Part shown: positions 1 to 5,595 of the stretch, one piece after another
Numbering within the stretch: position 1 is the stretch's first letter
Layout: every line of letters begins with the position of its first letter
Source: an uncultured Cellvibrio sp.
GTDB taxonomy: Bacteria; Pseudomonadota; Gammaproteobacteria; Pseudomonadales; Cellvibrionaceae
Assembly: GCA_946482345.1 (NCBI GenBank)
Contig: CAMLRJ010000158.1
Coordinates: 1 to 7,617 of the forward strand
Reading direction: 5' to 3'
Length of the DNA stretch: 7,617 nt
The notes under the pieces: model-generated
Told to the model about the DNA's origin: nothing
What the model saw: only the letters and a program-made list of their open reading frames with translations
Database searches by the model: none
Position numbers and translations under genes: made by a program

Positions 1-760
1 CACTGGTGGATTTTGCATCGGATTCAAAATCCAGATCAGCGATGCTAGTCGCCGGAGGCAAATATCGCCCCCACTCGCTGAACCCGGTAATTTTAAAATC
101 ACTGGTTCCCGGACGACCTTCGTAACTATAACCTTGCTGCAAAATCAAATAACGCTGACCATATTCTTCTTTTAATTTTTGTTGCCCGGAATCAGCAATG
201 ACGACTACCGATTTGTTCGGACCTCCCTGCTGTGCAACAAATACTTTTTGCAGTTGACTATTATCGGTGACATTTTCAACGTAAGTCATCACACGCCCTT
301 GGGCAATTGCCTGAAACCGCCCTTCTTGCAAACTTTCAAACTCACTGCGATTACGTTGTTCTGCCAAAGTTCTTTCTGTTAAGGATGCACCCAATGGACT
401 CAACCAAAAACTGAACAAGCCAACTATTATCGCAATAATGGTTGCAGGGATGAGTGTCATCACAAACAATTGAAATTGGCTCATACCACAAGCCGATAAA
501 ACAACCATTTCACTTTCAATATACATTCGTCCATAGACCAACAATATCGCCAGATAAAAACCAAGCGGCAGTATCAATTCCAATAAGTGCGGCATGCGAT
601 ACAAAATAATTGAAAAGAGGGCATCAACAGCGAGCCGTCCTTGCGCAGCATCATCCAGAAAGCGACTGAAGGTCGATGATAAAAAAATAATCAACAGAAT
701 GGCACTGACAGCCAGGCTGGTATAAAGGAGATCACGACTGAGGTAACGAAAAATAATCAA
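1..760 (-). CDS. lptF: LptF, LPS export ABC transporter permease (partial, C-terminus beyond window)
   Basis: This is one of the two inner-membrane permease subunits (LptF/LptG) that, with the LptB ATPase, extract lipopolysaccharide from the inner membrane and feed it to the Lpt bridge. I read 253 codons, against about 350-370 for the full family, and the 3' end is cut by the window edge. The protein begins LIIFRYLSRDLLYTSLA, matching the family's typical MIIxRYL start. It has a hydrophobic helix at about residues 12-30, a second at about 58-76 followed by YGRMYIESEMVVLSACGMS (the conserved coupling region), and a third at about 100-120. The periplasmic jellyroll domain follows, with VVVIADSG and a late DFKITGFSEWGRY segment. 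No ATG fits; TTG at 760 aligns with the family N-terminus and has AGGA 8 nt upstream. The family assignment is firm and the start codon likely. It lies 85 nt downstream of an outer-membrane protein gene on the same strand. Confidence 0.93.
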   Translation of the reverse strand, partial: MIIFRYLSRDLLYTSLAVSAILLIIFLSSTFSRFLDDAAQGRLAVDALFSIILYRMPHLLELILPLGFYLAILLVYGRMYIESEMVVLSACGMSQFQLFVMTLIPATIIAIIVGLFSFWLSPLGASLTERTLAEQRNRSEFESLQEGRFQAIAQGRVMTYVENVTDNSQLQKVFVAQQGGPNKSVVVIADSGQQKLKEEYGQRYLILQQGYSYEGRPGTSDFKITGFSEWGRYLPPATSIADLDFESDAKSTS

Positions 761-772
761 GGAGATTGTCCT
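758..772 (-). promoter_or_regulatory. Ribosome binding site deciding the TTG start of lptF
   Basis: On the minus strand AGGA (769-772) is followed by 8 nt and then TTG (758-760). The encoded LIIFRYL aligns with the MIIxRYL start of LptF proteins, and no ATG is available nearby in frame upstream. The weak TTG codon would keep permease synthesis low. Confidence 0.6.
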
Positions 773-808
773 GTAGTCTCAATGCAAGGCATCACGGCAA
801 GGATGCAA

Positions 809-837
809 ATACTAGTGCATTCAGACCACAGGAACAA
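809..837 (-). promoter_or_regulatory. Weak candidate sigma70 promoter for lptF
   Basis: On the minus strand TTGTTC (832-837) and TAGTAT (809-814) are separated by exactly 17 nt, in the 85-nt gap upstream of lptF. The matches to consensus are only about 3/6 and 4/6, so this may be chance. It would give a leader of roughly 40 nt. Confidence 0.25.
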
Positions 838-845
838 TAAAAGTT

Positions 846-1718
846 CTAAAAAGAAAACCCCAAAGTCACTGCGTATTCAGTCTGCGGATATTCGGGAAGA
901 TCATCGTAATCACTGGCGGCAAGTCGTAAGGTCCAGGCCTCTGTTATTGCCCAATCAAAATAGGTCAAAAAATATTTCACTTCCGCACCTCCTGTCAGAT
1001 AGGACTGCTCAAATTGATAATCAACACCCCAGGTCAAACGATTCCAAAACAAATAGGCAATGCCCGCTCCCAGAGTAGAATAATCCTCAATTTCGTAGGT
1101 TGAATCTGTTGCCGATACACTGGTAAAAGAAGCATCCAAATGATTCGACCATTTTTCACCCTGATAACCCATTCCCAAGCTAATACTGGTGTCACGCGAG
1201 CCGCTGCCTACACCTTTTTCAAAATCACCATTATCCGTTTTATATTCAACACCAAAAGCAGTCCACATATTTTCGACCGAACTCCATTGCCACACATAAT
1301 TTGCAGACAAACTGATATCACCCACACCGGATCGGGACTCTTCCAATTCATCCAGCACATCATTAATTTGATCACAACGCGTAATTTGTTCCTGGCTAAT
1401 ACGGCCACGATTAATCAATCGCTGAATTATCAAAGGTGAAGTATCCGCTAAACGTGAACACAAACTGACTATACGCGGTGCGCTGCCATTAATAAAATAA
1501 TCACCCTCTATTTTCATCCATGGAAAATTGCCAGAAAAAACCCAATTACCTTTTTGATAATAAGGCGAAAATATGAAATTTTGCATATCCGCACTCACCA
1601 GCTCATATTCCTGATGCTGTGTGCTCACTGAAAAATCAGCGCCCCAATTTTTTTCTTCTGCAAAAGTTTGAAATGAACAGATTATGATTAATAAGCTGCT
1701 TGAAATTTTGTTTAGCAT
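846..1718 (-). CDS. Outer-membrane beta-barrel protein, unknown substrate
   Basis: This is a 290-aa secreted protein. A signal peptide at residues 1-20 (hydrophobic LLIIICSF, cleavage after TFA) is followed by alternating polar/aromatic strands such as WVFSGNFPWMKIEGDY and SLSANYVWQW. It ends in YAVTLGFSF, a terminal Phe strand typical of BAM-assembled outer-membrane proteins. The GVGDISLSANY segment (131-141) resembles the GxGD motif of the phenol-degradation MetA-like/transporter barrel group (PF13557-like), but that placement is from memory and uncertain. A non-barrel stretch at about 80-130 carries two cysteines (87 and 115) flanking a predicted helix and could be a disulfide-closed loop or plug. 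The start at ATG 1718 has GGAG 6 nt upstream. It sits between the sigma operon and lptF on the same strand; a repeat-rich gap of 207 nt separates it from the operon. I cannot name a substrate. Confidence 0.8.
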   Translation of the reverse strand: MLNKISSSLLIIICSFQTFAEEKNWGADFSVSTQHQEYELVSADMQNFIFSPYYQKGNWVFSGNFPWMKIEGDYFINGSAPRIVSLCSRLADTSPLIIQRLINRGRISQEQITRCDQINDVLDELEESRSGVGDISLSANYVWQWSSVENMWTAFGVEYKTDNGDFEKGVGSGSRDTSISLGMGYQGEKWSNHLDASFTSVSATDSTYEIEDYSTLGAGIAYLFWNRLTWGVDYQFEQSYLTGGAEVKYFLTYFDWAITEAWTLRLAASDYDDLPEYPQTEYAVTLGFSF

Positions 1719-1761
1719 TTTTTCTCCTGAAGAAAATTTTTTGGTACTGCCCTCACCCCGA

Positions 1762-1782
1762 CCCTCTCCCGGAGGGAGAGGG
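1762..1782. repeat. Perfect 9-bp inverted repeat (CCCTCTCCC / GGGAGAGGG)
   Basis: CCCTCTCCC (1762-1770), loop GGA, GGGAGAGGG (1774-1782). This hairpin, preceded by CCTCACCCCGA, looks like the short palindromic intergenic repeats scattered through many proteobacterial genomes. On the minus strand it lies in the leader of the outer-membrane protein gene. It has no T-run, so it is not a classical terminator. Confidence 0.8.
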
Positions 1783-1793
1783 AGTTAGTCCCC

Positions 1794-1882
1794 CACTTTG
1801 AAAAAGGGGGGTTAGGGGGGATTTAGGATCTTCATAAAATTCACCATCTTAAATCCCTCCCCCGCCTCCCTTTTTCAAAGTG
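1794..1882. repeat. Long imperfect inverted repeat, MITE- or REP-like
   Basis: The left arm 1794-1825 (CACTTTGAAAAA, G-runs, ATTTA) and the reverse complement of the right arm 1850-1882 (CACTTTGAAAAA, G-runs, ATTTA) match over about 32-33 bp, with a few mismatches and one indel in the G-rich middle. The central spacer is about 24 nt. The outer 12 bp and the inner ATTTA are perfect. No transposase is present, so if mobile it is a non-autonomous element. A transcript from either strand could fold into a very stable stem, which could insulate or process the RNA between the sigma operon and the outer-membrane protein gene. Confidence 0.75.
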
Positions 1883-1888
1883 AGGAGC

Positions 1889-1908
1889 CAATCCCTTAAA
1901 AGGGATTG
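1889..1908. repeat. Perfect 9-bp hairpin just after the operon's last gene
   Basis: CAATCCCTT (1889-1897), loop AA, AAGGGATTG (1900-1908). It lies 18 nt beyond the stop of the DUF3106-like gene on the minus strand. No U-tract follows on that strand, so it may act as a 3' stabilising hairpin or as the edge of the repeat element rather than as an intrinsic terminator. Confidence 0.6.
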
Positions 1909-1925
1909 ATTCTTCGGTGATTTTT

Positions 1926-2432
1926 TTAATGACGACGCTTCCTCATACGTTCACGCATTTTTTTACGCTGTTCCGGTGTCATATTGCGAAATTTTTCGCG
2001 CATTTTTTTGCGTTCTTCAGGCGTTAACGATTGCCATTTTTCACGCAAAGCTTCTCGCTCTTCTTCCGGTAAATTTTTAAATTTTTCAATACGTTCACGC
2101 ACCAACGCTTTTTCTTCCGGTGACAATTGTTGATAGCGCTTATGTATTTCACGCAATTCCGCTTTGCGTTCCGGTGACAGGGACTGCCAGCGATTAAAAC
2201 GTTTTTTCAATGCCGCTTTTTCTTCCGGTGACATAGCTGCAAAACGGTCAGCTTGTTTCTGCATACGTTTACGTGCTTCCAGTGGAAGATTATTCCAATT
2301 TTTTTGCATTTGTGACAACCACTGCTGTTGCGTCGGGGTCAGTTGTTCCCAGGTTAAATCATCAGCATTTGCCCTTGATGTCCAAAATAAGGGCACCCAA
2401 AATAAAGCCAACAATAAGATTAACTTTTTCAT
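1926..2432 (-). CDS. Secreted basic helical repeat protein, DUF3106-like
   Basis: This 168-aa protein has a signal peptide at residues 1-23 (KKLILLLALFWVPLFW, cleavage after ANA) and almost no other hydrophobic stretch. The mature part consists of eight repeats with the pattern aromatic-x-x-[LM]-[ST/P]-P-E. The [LM] lies at residues 31, 49, 67, 85, 103, 121, 136 and 151, and every repeat has W, F or Y exactly three residues before it. Spacing is 18 residues five times and then 15 twice. By hand count the mature part has about 39 K/R against 24 D/E (net about +15), ending RKKMRERMRKRRH. The repeats LTPTQ and MTPEQ recall the LTxxQ motif of CpxP/Spy periplasmic chaperones. The architecture matches the DUF3106 proteins found behind ECF sigma genes. 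It overlaps the upstream gene by ATGA, so translation is probably coupled. The molecular function is unknown. Confidence 0.85.
   Translation of the reverse strand: MKKLILLLALFWVPLFWTSRANADDLTWEQLTPTQQQWLSQMQKNWNNLPLEARKRMQKQADRFAAMSPEEKAALKKRFNRWQSLSPERKAELREIHKRYQQLSPEEKALVRERIEKFKNLPEEEREALREKWQSLTPEERKKMREKFRNMTPEQRKKMRERMRKRRH
1938..2342 (-). repeat. Degenerate coding repeats, 54 bp then 45 bp
   Basis: Eight copies of a Pro-Glu-rich helix unit lie within the DUF3106-like gene. The plus strand shows recurring TTCCGGTGACA-like cores near 1970, 2112, 2170 and 2221. The first six units are spaced 54 bp apart and the last two intervals are 45 bp. This suggests tandem duplication followed by divergence. 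Confidence 0.75.
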
Positions 2433-2722
2433 AATGATTCCTCATTGCTTTCAGGCAAATTGTTTGCCGCTGAACTTTTCAATTCTGCACTAATCCTGGC
2501 AGCCTCTTGGTTCAAATTACTGTCATTTATCAACACATCAGGCTCCATCAACTCTTCATCTTCTGCAAACTCGGCCATGTAGAGCCAAAATTCTTCACTT
2601 GGCACTTCACTGCTCTCAACTTTTTCAGATACAAGAGCATCTGATGTATTAGCAAAAACTGAACTTGTCATCAGTGTCAGTAGCAAACCGGTAAGCGATA
2701 CCGAATATTTATTGAATAACAT
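2429..2722 (-). CDS. Small secreted acidic protein of unknown function
   Basis: This 97-aa protein has a signal peptide at residues 1-24 (SLTGLLLTLMTSSVFA, cleavage before N25). The mature 73 residues contain about 19 D/E and only 3 K/R (net about -16 by hand count). There is no Cys and no transmembrane segment after the signal. A central segment, PSEEFWLYMAEFAEDEELM (41-59), is the most family-like part: aromatic plus acidic, and probably one amphipathic helix. It abuts the anti-sigma-like gene (its ATG at 2722 overlaps that gene's stop region) and its TGA overlaps the ATG of the basic repeat protein. It is therefore likely translated in the same complex and may partner the basic protein in the periplasm. 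I recognise no named family. Confidence 0.75.
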   Translation of the reverse strand: MLFNKYSVSLTGLLLTLMTSSVFANTSDALVSEKVESSEVPSEEFWLYMAEFAEDEELMEPDVLINDSNLNQEAARISAELKSSAANNLPESNEESL

Positions 2723-3102
2723 TAGTCATCCCCTAACACTTCAAGCATTTCCATATCCGATAACCAATCAGGGTCAACCTCTGAGTAAAATGCAAAATCC
2801 GAACTAAAATCCTGCACGGAATTTTTTTGCACAATATCGGGCATAATCACCACTAACAATAAACTGGCAGCCAAAGCCAAAACGATTGATCTGATTTTTT
2901 TATTTCTCCACAAGGGGTGCGCAGATAAAATAATCACATCAGATTCTGTATTGCGATTCACATCAGATGCGGTTTCCTGCTGGATAGATTGCAAAGCATG
3001 ATGACGAATCGATGCCAATTCGTTTTTTGTTTTTTCATCAATTTCTTCCAGACTTTTATTTAAAGTATGGTTAATTGATTGATTAAATTTTTCTTCGCTC
3101 AT
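2722..3102 (-). CDS. Single-pass anti-sigma-like protein (DUF3619-like)
   Basis: I prefer ATG 3102 (126 aa) because GAGG sits 6 nt upstream; a GTG at 3114 in the same frame would add four residues. Residues 1-70 are hydrophilic and likely cytoplasmic, ending in the positively charged WRNKKIR. One transmembrane helix follows at about 71-90 (SIVLALAASLLLVVIM). A 36-residue tail with 10 D/E and 1 K (FYSEVDPDWLSDMEMLEVLGDD) should lie in the periplasm by the positive-inside rule. Position directly after an ECF sigma gene, topology and size fit a membrane anti-sigma factor, and the order sigma - DUF3619 - DUF3106 is known in Proteobacteria. No zinc-binding HxxxCxxC anti-sigma motif is present. It overlaps the sigma gene by 20 nt out of frame. 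The anti-sigma role is inferred from context. Confidence 0.75.
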   Translation of the reverse strand: MSEEKFNQSINHTLNKSLEEIDEKTKNELASIRHHALQSIQQETASDVNRNTESDVIILSAHPLWRNKKIRSIVLALAASLLLVVIMPDIVQKNSVQDFSSDFAFYSEVDPDWLSDMEMLEVLGDD

Positions 3103-3682
3103 GTTTTGCCTCACGTTTAAAAGTTTCCCCCTCTCCCAACAACTCCCTCAACCTCTGCACCGCCCGAAAATAATGTGTCTTCACACTTCCTTCTGTACAT
3201 GCCATTACCTGTGCGGTTTGTTCAAGATCAAAACCTTCCCAGGCACGCAATAAAAACGCTTGTCGTTGACGCAAAGGTAAAAGGTCTATTGCTTTAATCA
3301 CTTGTTCAATATTTTGCGCTTGTGCAACTAATTCTGCCGGGTTCCATTCCTGATCGTCAGCCGCAATCTGCAGCATTTCATCCATGTTGTCGTCATCATT
3401 CACATTGGTTGTAGTTTGCCAGAAAAAACGTTTCTGTTTTTTCTGGGCTCTGTGCCAATCCAGAATTCGATTTTGCAAAATCCGTTGAAACAATAAAGGC
3501 CATTCCTGATCTGTCTTGTTTCGATAATATTGCACCAATTGCATCATTGCATCCTGCACTATATCCAAAGCGTCCTGTGATTTTTTGGTGGTGAATAATG
3601 CAGTGCGATAAGCGCGTTGTTCAACACTCGCAAGAAAAGCGTCAAGCTGGCTTAATGATTCGCACTGATTATTCAAATTCAT
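3083..3682 (-). CDS. ECF-type RNA polymerase sigma factor
   Basis: This 199-aa protein (from ATG 3682) directs RNA polymerase to a small set of promoters, probably in response to envelope conditions. Region 2 spans about residues 16-82, with the 2.2-like DALDIVQDAMMQLVQYY and the 2.3/2.4-like WPLLFQRILQNRILDWHR. A loose acidic linker (NDDDNMDEM) follows. Region 4 spans about 131-182, with LPLRQRQAFLLRAWEG and the helix-turn-helix DLEQTAQVMACTEGSVKTHY (152-171) before RAVQRLREL. There is no region 1.1 or 3, consistent with ECF. The open frame extends upstream to 3754, but that would overlap the preceding gene and adds a sequence unlike the family, so ATG 3682 is chosen although its Shine-Dalgarno is weak (GAGA abutting the ATG). 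It starts 19 nt after the upstream stop, suggesting coupling. Its C-terminal Arg/Lys tail overlaps the next gene. Confidence 0.92.
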   Translation of the reverse strand: MNLNNQCESLSQLDAFLASVEQRAYRTALFTTKKSQDALDIVQDAMMQLVQYYRNKTDQEWPLLFQRILQNRILDWHRAQKKQKRFFWQTTTNVNDDDNMDEMLQIAADDQEWNPAELVAQAQNIEQVIKAIDLLPLRQRQAFLLRAWEGFDLEQTAQVMACTEGSVKTHYFRAVQRLRELLGEGETFKREAKHERRKI

Positions 3683-3701
3683 TCTCGCAAAAATTTTTGA
3701 A

Positions 3702-4193
3702 TTAGTCGTTTTTGTCAGGTAAAGGACGTACAACCACTTTTGTTTTGGTCTCACCTTCAGGATTGGTGACAGAAATATTTTTGGTCACAGTACCCGCTTC
3801 CTTATCAACCGTCGCATCAACAGAACGAGTCGTTGTTTTACCCTGACTGTTGGTAAAGGTGGAATCACGTGTGTAACCATCTTCGGTTTTTTGCGTCACA
3901 CTCTGGCCGGAATATTGACCACCATTATAGTTTGTACCGCTGACCGTGCGAGTGCGGGTTTTACTTTCCTTGTCATTGACTACACTGGTGTGACGCGTTG
4001 CTGTTTGTCCTTTGGCATTGGTTTTGGTCATGTCCCGTTCAAATCCATTTTCGGTTCTGACTTGCTCAACCTGACGTGTGACGGGAGGATTGTGGTGTTT
4101 TTTGGCTCGTTTGTGTGAACGATCTGCATCCGCCAGGGCACTGCCTGCAAGCAAACTCAATGTTGCAATACTGGTAATAATTAAATTTTTCAT
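3702..4193 (-). CDS. Secreted Thr-rich repeat protein, first gene of the sigma operon
   Basis: This 163-aa protein begins at ATG 4193, with GGAG 6 nt upstream. A longer in-frame start at 4268 would bury the signal peptide and the candidate promoter, so I reject it. The signal peptide covers residues 1-21 (LIITSIATLSLLAGSALA). A His/Lys-rich stretch follows (RSHKRAKKHH, 25-34) and could bind metal or anionic surfaces. Residues 45-152 form repeats: a 56-residue unit occurs twice (47-88 aligns with 103-144), and within it the motif TNxxGxTxT[RK] recurs at 58, 87 (degenerate), 114 and 143, a step of 27-29. Short Thr/Arg/Lys-rich strands separated by Asn-Gly turns suggest a beta-repeat fold. No Cys. 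I do not recognise a named family. Being first in the operon next to the candidate ECF promoter, it may be its most highly expressed product. Confidence 0.8.
   Translation of the reverse strand: MKNLIITSIATLSLLAGSALADADRSHKRAKKHHNPPVTRQVEQVRTENGFERDMTKTNAKGQTATRHTSVVNDKESKTRTRTVSGTNYNGGQYSGQSVTQKTEDGYTRDSTFTNSQGKTTTRSVDATVDKEAGTVTKNISVTNPEGETKTKVVVRPLPDKND
3738..4061 (-). repeat. Internal protein repeats (56 residues, with a 28-residue sub-period)
   Basis: Within the Thr-rich protein, residues 47-88 and 103-144 align without gaps at an offset of 56. The shared positions include TE-x-G, RD, T-x-TN, G-x-T-x-TR and DKE. TN-x-x-G recurs every 27-29 residues. Confidence 0.7.
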
Positions 4194-4248
4194 AATAAGC
4201 TCCGACTCTTGTCTGTAAATGGGGTTAGGTTTTCGCGCGCTTGGTGGG

Positions 4249-4278
4249 TATAACGCAGGAAAGAACAATTGGTTGACA
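4249..4278 (-). promoter_or_regulatory. Candidate ECF-type promoter of the sigma operon
   Basis: On the minus strand TGTCAACC (4271-4278) and CGTTATA (4249-4255) place AAC and CGT exactly 16 nt apart. This is the layout of many ECF promoters (AAC in the -35, CGT in the -10). The start of transcription would fall near 4240, leaving a leader of about 45-50 nt before ATG 4193. A sigma70 reading of the same strand is poor. Autoregulation of the operon by its own sigma factor is common in this class, so the location fits. No second copy of this sequence was found elsewhere in the window. Confidence 0.45.
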
Positions 4279-4388
4279 GTCGATGCAAATATTTTGTGGG
4301 GTTTTAAAATTTCTGGTTTATCATGCGCCCGGCTGTGGACAACCTAATCAATAGCCGACGGCATCAAACATTCACCATGGAGGCAAGA

Positions 4389-5474
4389 ATGAATCTTTGC
4401 AAATTACCCCTGTTTTTCCTGCTACTTTTTTTATCCGCATGGCTTTCTGCGCAAAACTATCCCCTGCGCGAATCTGAATTTGTAAATGATTTTGCCAGGA
4501 TTCTGGACGAGCCAACAAAACAACAGATTATCCAGACCCTTTCTGAATTAAAACAATCGCGCGATGTGGAAATGACTGTCGTCACCATCCAATCAATGGC
4601 CCAGTATGGATTCAAGGGTGAAATTGAACCTTTTGCGACAAGTTTGTTTAACCATTGGGGAATAGGTAATGCGGCACGTAATGACGGAGTTATGATTCTG
4701 GTGGCAATTGAAGATAGATCCATGCGCATAGAATTGGGGGCGGGTTATCCGCAACATCTCGACCAAACCGCAAAAAACATTATTGATGACGTCATGATTC
4801 CGCAATTTAAAAACGGAAACTTTTCCGTGGGAATTGCACAGGGTGTTGAAGAAGCCGCCCGGTTGATTCACCCTGATTCAGCTCATACAAACCCAGGTCA
4901 TATGGATGTCCCCTCATATACCACCAGCAGTATCAATCCAGAACCCGATAGCAATCCATTAATGATTTTTTTGCAATGGGCGGCAGGTATTTTGGCCAGT
5001 ATTTTTGGCAGTGTTTTCGGCTTCTTCCGTTTTAACAAATGGCGCCGCGAACGCCCACGCCACTGCCCAAAATGCAACAGCACCATGGAGCTGCTATCCG
5101 ATATTCGCGAAGATATTCATCTCTCCGCCGGGCAACAAAGTGAAGAACGCCTGAATTCAGTGCAATATGATGTTTGGTACTGTGCGGCAGATGAAACGGT
5201 GCAAATCTGCGACTATCAAAAATGGTTCAGCGGTTATTGCAAATGTAAATTTTGTGGCAACAAAACGCTGGATTCCAGCTCCGAAACCATCAAACACGCC
5301 ACTGAATACAGTACCGGTACTTCCCGCGTTACCTTTAACTGCGAACACTGCAAGGAAAGTTGGACCGAACTGCACACTATTCCCATGGTGACAAAAACCA
5401 GAACTTCAAGCTCATCCGGATTTTCCGGTGGTGGCGGACGCTCTTCCGGTGGCGGCGCTTCAGGACGATGGTGA
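4389..5474 (+). CDS. TPM-domain membrane protein (YgcG-like) with Cys-rich zinc-ribbon-like insert
   Basis: This is a 361-aa protein. The signal peptide covers residues 1-21 (LPLFFLLLFLSAWLSA). A TPM domain lies at about 28-160, with FVNDFARILDEPTKQQI, the DVEMTVVTI strand, NDGVMILVAIEDRSMRIELG and GYPQHLDQTAKNII. A transmembrane helix lies at about 190-214. A Cys-rich region follows at 226-321, with C226/C229, C265/C274, C284/C286/C289 and C318/C321, which I read as likely zinc-binding ribbons. The tail FSGGGGRSSGGGASGRW is the Gly-rich end usual in YgcG-type proteins. TPM proteins have been linked to phosphatase activity and, in photosynthetic organisms, to photosystem II repair; the role here is unknown. 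ATG 4389 has GGAGG 5 nt upstream; an in-frame ATG at 4323 would precede the signal peptide by 22 polar residues. The gene is divergent from the sigma operon and shares its 195-nt intergenic region. Confidence 0.88.
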   Translation: MNLCKLPLFFLLLFLSAWLSAQNYPLRESEFVNDFARILDEPTKQQIIQTLSELKQSRDVEMTVVTIQSMAQYGFKGEIEPFATSLFNHWGIGNAARNDGVMILVAIEDRSMRIELGAGYPQHLDQTAKNIIDDVMIPQFKNGNFSVGIAQGVEEAARLIHPDSAHTNPGHMDVPSYTTSSINPEPDSNPLMIFLQWAAGILASIFGSVFGFFRFNKWRRERPRHCPKCNSTMELLSDIREDIHLSAGQQSEERLNSVQYDVWYCAADETVQICDYQKWFSGYCKCKFCGNKTLDSSSETIKHATEYSTGTSRVTFNCEHCKESWTELHTIPMVTKTRTSSSSGFSGGGGRSSGGGASGRW

Positions 5475-5595
5475 TAAAACCTGGTCTAGAATAACACTAC
5501 CTCTGGCATTCGCATCCAGCACCCCAAACAGAAAGTTTGTGTTTAAACTGCTGACGGTTAGCCTAAGGCCGCTCATAACAATTAAGGATCCTGAT

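Noticed and set aside
782..1078. Plus-strand open frame opposite the outer-membrane protein gene
   Set aside because: Its translation is rich in Arg, Asn and Ser with no domain or signal, and the minus-strand gene has a clear signal peptide and barrel. It is a shadow.
1889..1927. Intrinsic terminator for the sigma operon
   Set aside because: The hairpin is perfect, but no U-tract follows it on the minus strand. The T-run at 1921-1927 is on the opposite strand and too far from the stem.
2164..2493. Plus-strand open frame opposite the DUF3106-like and acidic genes
   Set aside because: It is the antisense of a strongly patterned repeat gene, and its Cys/Arg-rich product has no family features.
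3703..3754. Longer start for the sigma factor
   Set aside because: It would overlap the upstream gene by about 50 nt and add residues unlike ECF sigma N-termini. ATG 3682 fits better.
4319..4324. TATCAT as a -10 for the TPM gene
   Set aside because: The hexamer is good, but the nearest -35-like sequence (TTGTGG) is poor and 19 nt away.
4334..4342. DnaA-box-like TGTGGACAA
   Set aside because: It is one copy with one mismatch, and there is no cluster, AT-rich unwinding region or replication gene nearby. Chance is likely.
5487..5579. Promoters for the LplT/Aas fusion (TAGAAT at 5487; CTGACG with CATAAC at 5551-5579)
   Set aside because: The first lacks a -35. The second would start transcription inside the ribosome binding site.
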